DNA from: Didymella arachidicola
Taxonomy: Eukaryota > Ascomycota > Dothideomycetes > Pleosporales > Didymellaceae
Direction of reading: 5' to 3'
Assembly: GCA_016630955.3 (NCBI GenBank)
Contig: CM049998.1
Span: 248,001 to 312,000 of the forward strand
Length of the DNA: 64,000 nt
A program made the translations under genes and the position numbers. The notes beneath the pieces were generated by a model. The model was given only the letters and a program-made list of their open reading frames with translations, was not told where the DNA came from and did not search any database. Shown here one piece after another: positions 64,000 through 64,000 of this stretch. How positions within the stretch are numbered: position 1 is the first letter of the stretch; every line of letters starts with the position of its first letter.

Positions 64000-64000
64000 C

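Noticed and set aside
1..64000. tRNA, rRNA and transposon search by eye
   Set aside because: No convincing B-box/T-loop with a matching acceptor stem, no rRNA-like stretch, and no transposase or reverse transcriptase motifs were seen. A covariance-model scan would be needed to be sure.

Overview
The window is nuclear DNA of a filamentous ascomycete (Pezizomycotina; a Dothideomycete is my best guess, not proven). The grounds are spliced genes with short GT..AG introns (mostly 46-130 nt), genes packed on both strands, and families typical of this group: a Zn2Cys6 regulator of the AraR/XlnR type, a Clr5-domain protein, an EgtD-EgtB fusion (Egt1), a spherulin-4-like protein, F-box families and an AIM9-like APH protein. 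I saw no tRNA, rRNA, CRISPR array or intact transposon. Exon joins were worked out by hand from reading frame, splice consensus and remembered family features.

Positions 1-34 kb are mostly conserved housekeeping genes: peroxisomal-type Lon protease (cut by the left edge), phosphatidylethanolamine N-methyltransferase Cho2, a coiled-coil protein, ergothioneine synthase Egt1, a large protein with an N-terminal Cys cluster and a C-terminal PHD finger, a mitochondrial rhomboid protease, the complex I ESSS subunit, an ESCRT-III-like Chm7 protein, the GPN-loop GTPase Gpn2 facing the checkpoint protein Bub3, a SAM methyltransferase, an APC-family amino acid transporter and a two-hotdog acyl-CoA thioesterase.

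Positions 33.7-38.6 kb hold a Clr5-domain gene, a possible micro-protein and a PhoD-like phosphatase.

Positions 39.8-52.1 kb are the most interesting part. A secreted GH95 alpha-L-fucosidase and an aldo/keto reductase of the L-galactose/D-arabinose/L-fucose dehydrogenase type are divergent neighbours. After a gene-poor spacer with a nested minisatellite come an AIM9-like APH protein, an AraR/XlnR-like Zn2Cys6 regulator and an L-fuconate dehydratase of the enolase superfamily. The regulator and dehydratase are divergent, and the DNA between them carries a perfect 13-bp palindrome with CGG/CCG ends and a GGCTAA element. I read this as a candidate L-fucose (or L-galactose) catabolic cluster: release of the sugar outside the cell, oxidation to the lactone/acid, dehydration of the acid, and a local regulator. 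A lactonase and the aldolase or dehydrogenase that would finish the pathway are not in the window.

Positions 52.5-64 kb are lineage-variable: a protein with five Cys-x2-Cys...His...Cys units, a coiled-coil protein with a doubtful intron, a Ser/Pro-rich protein, an F-box/LRR gene broken by a frameshift and an in-frame stop, an intact F-box gene next to it, and a spherulin-4-like protein cut by the right edge.
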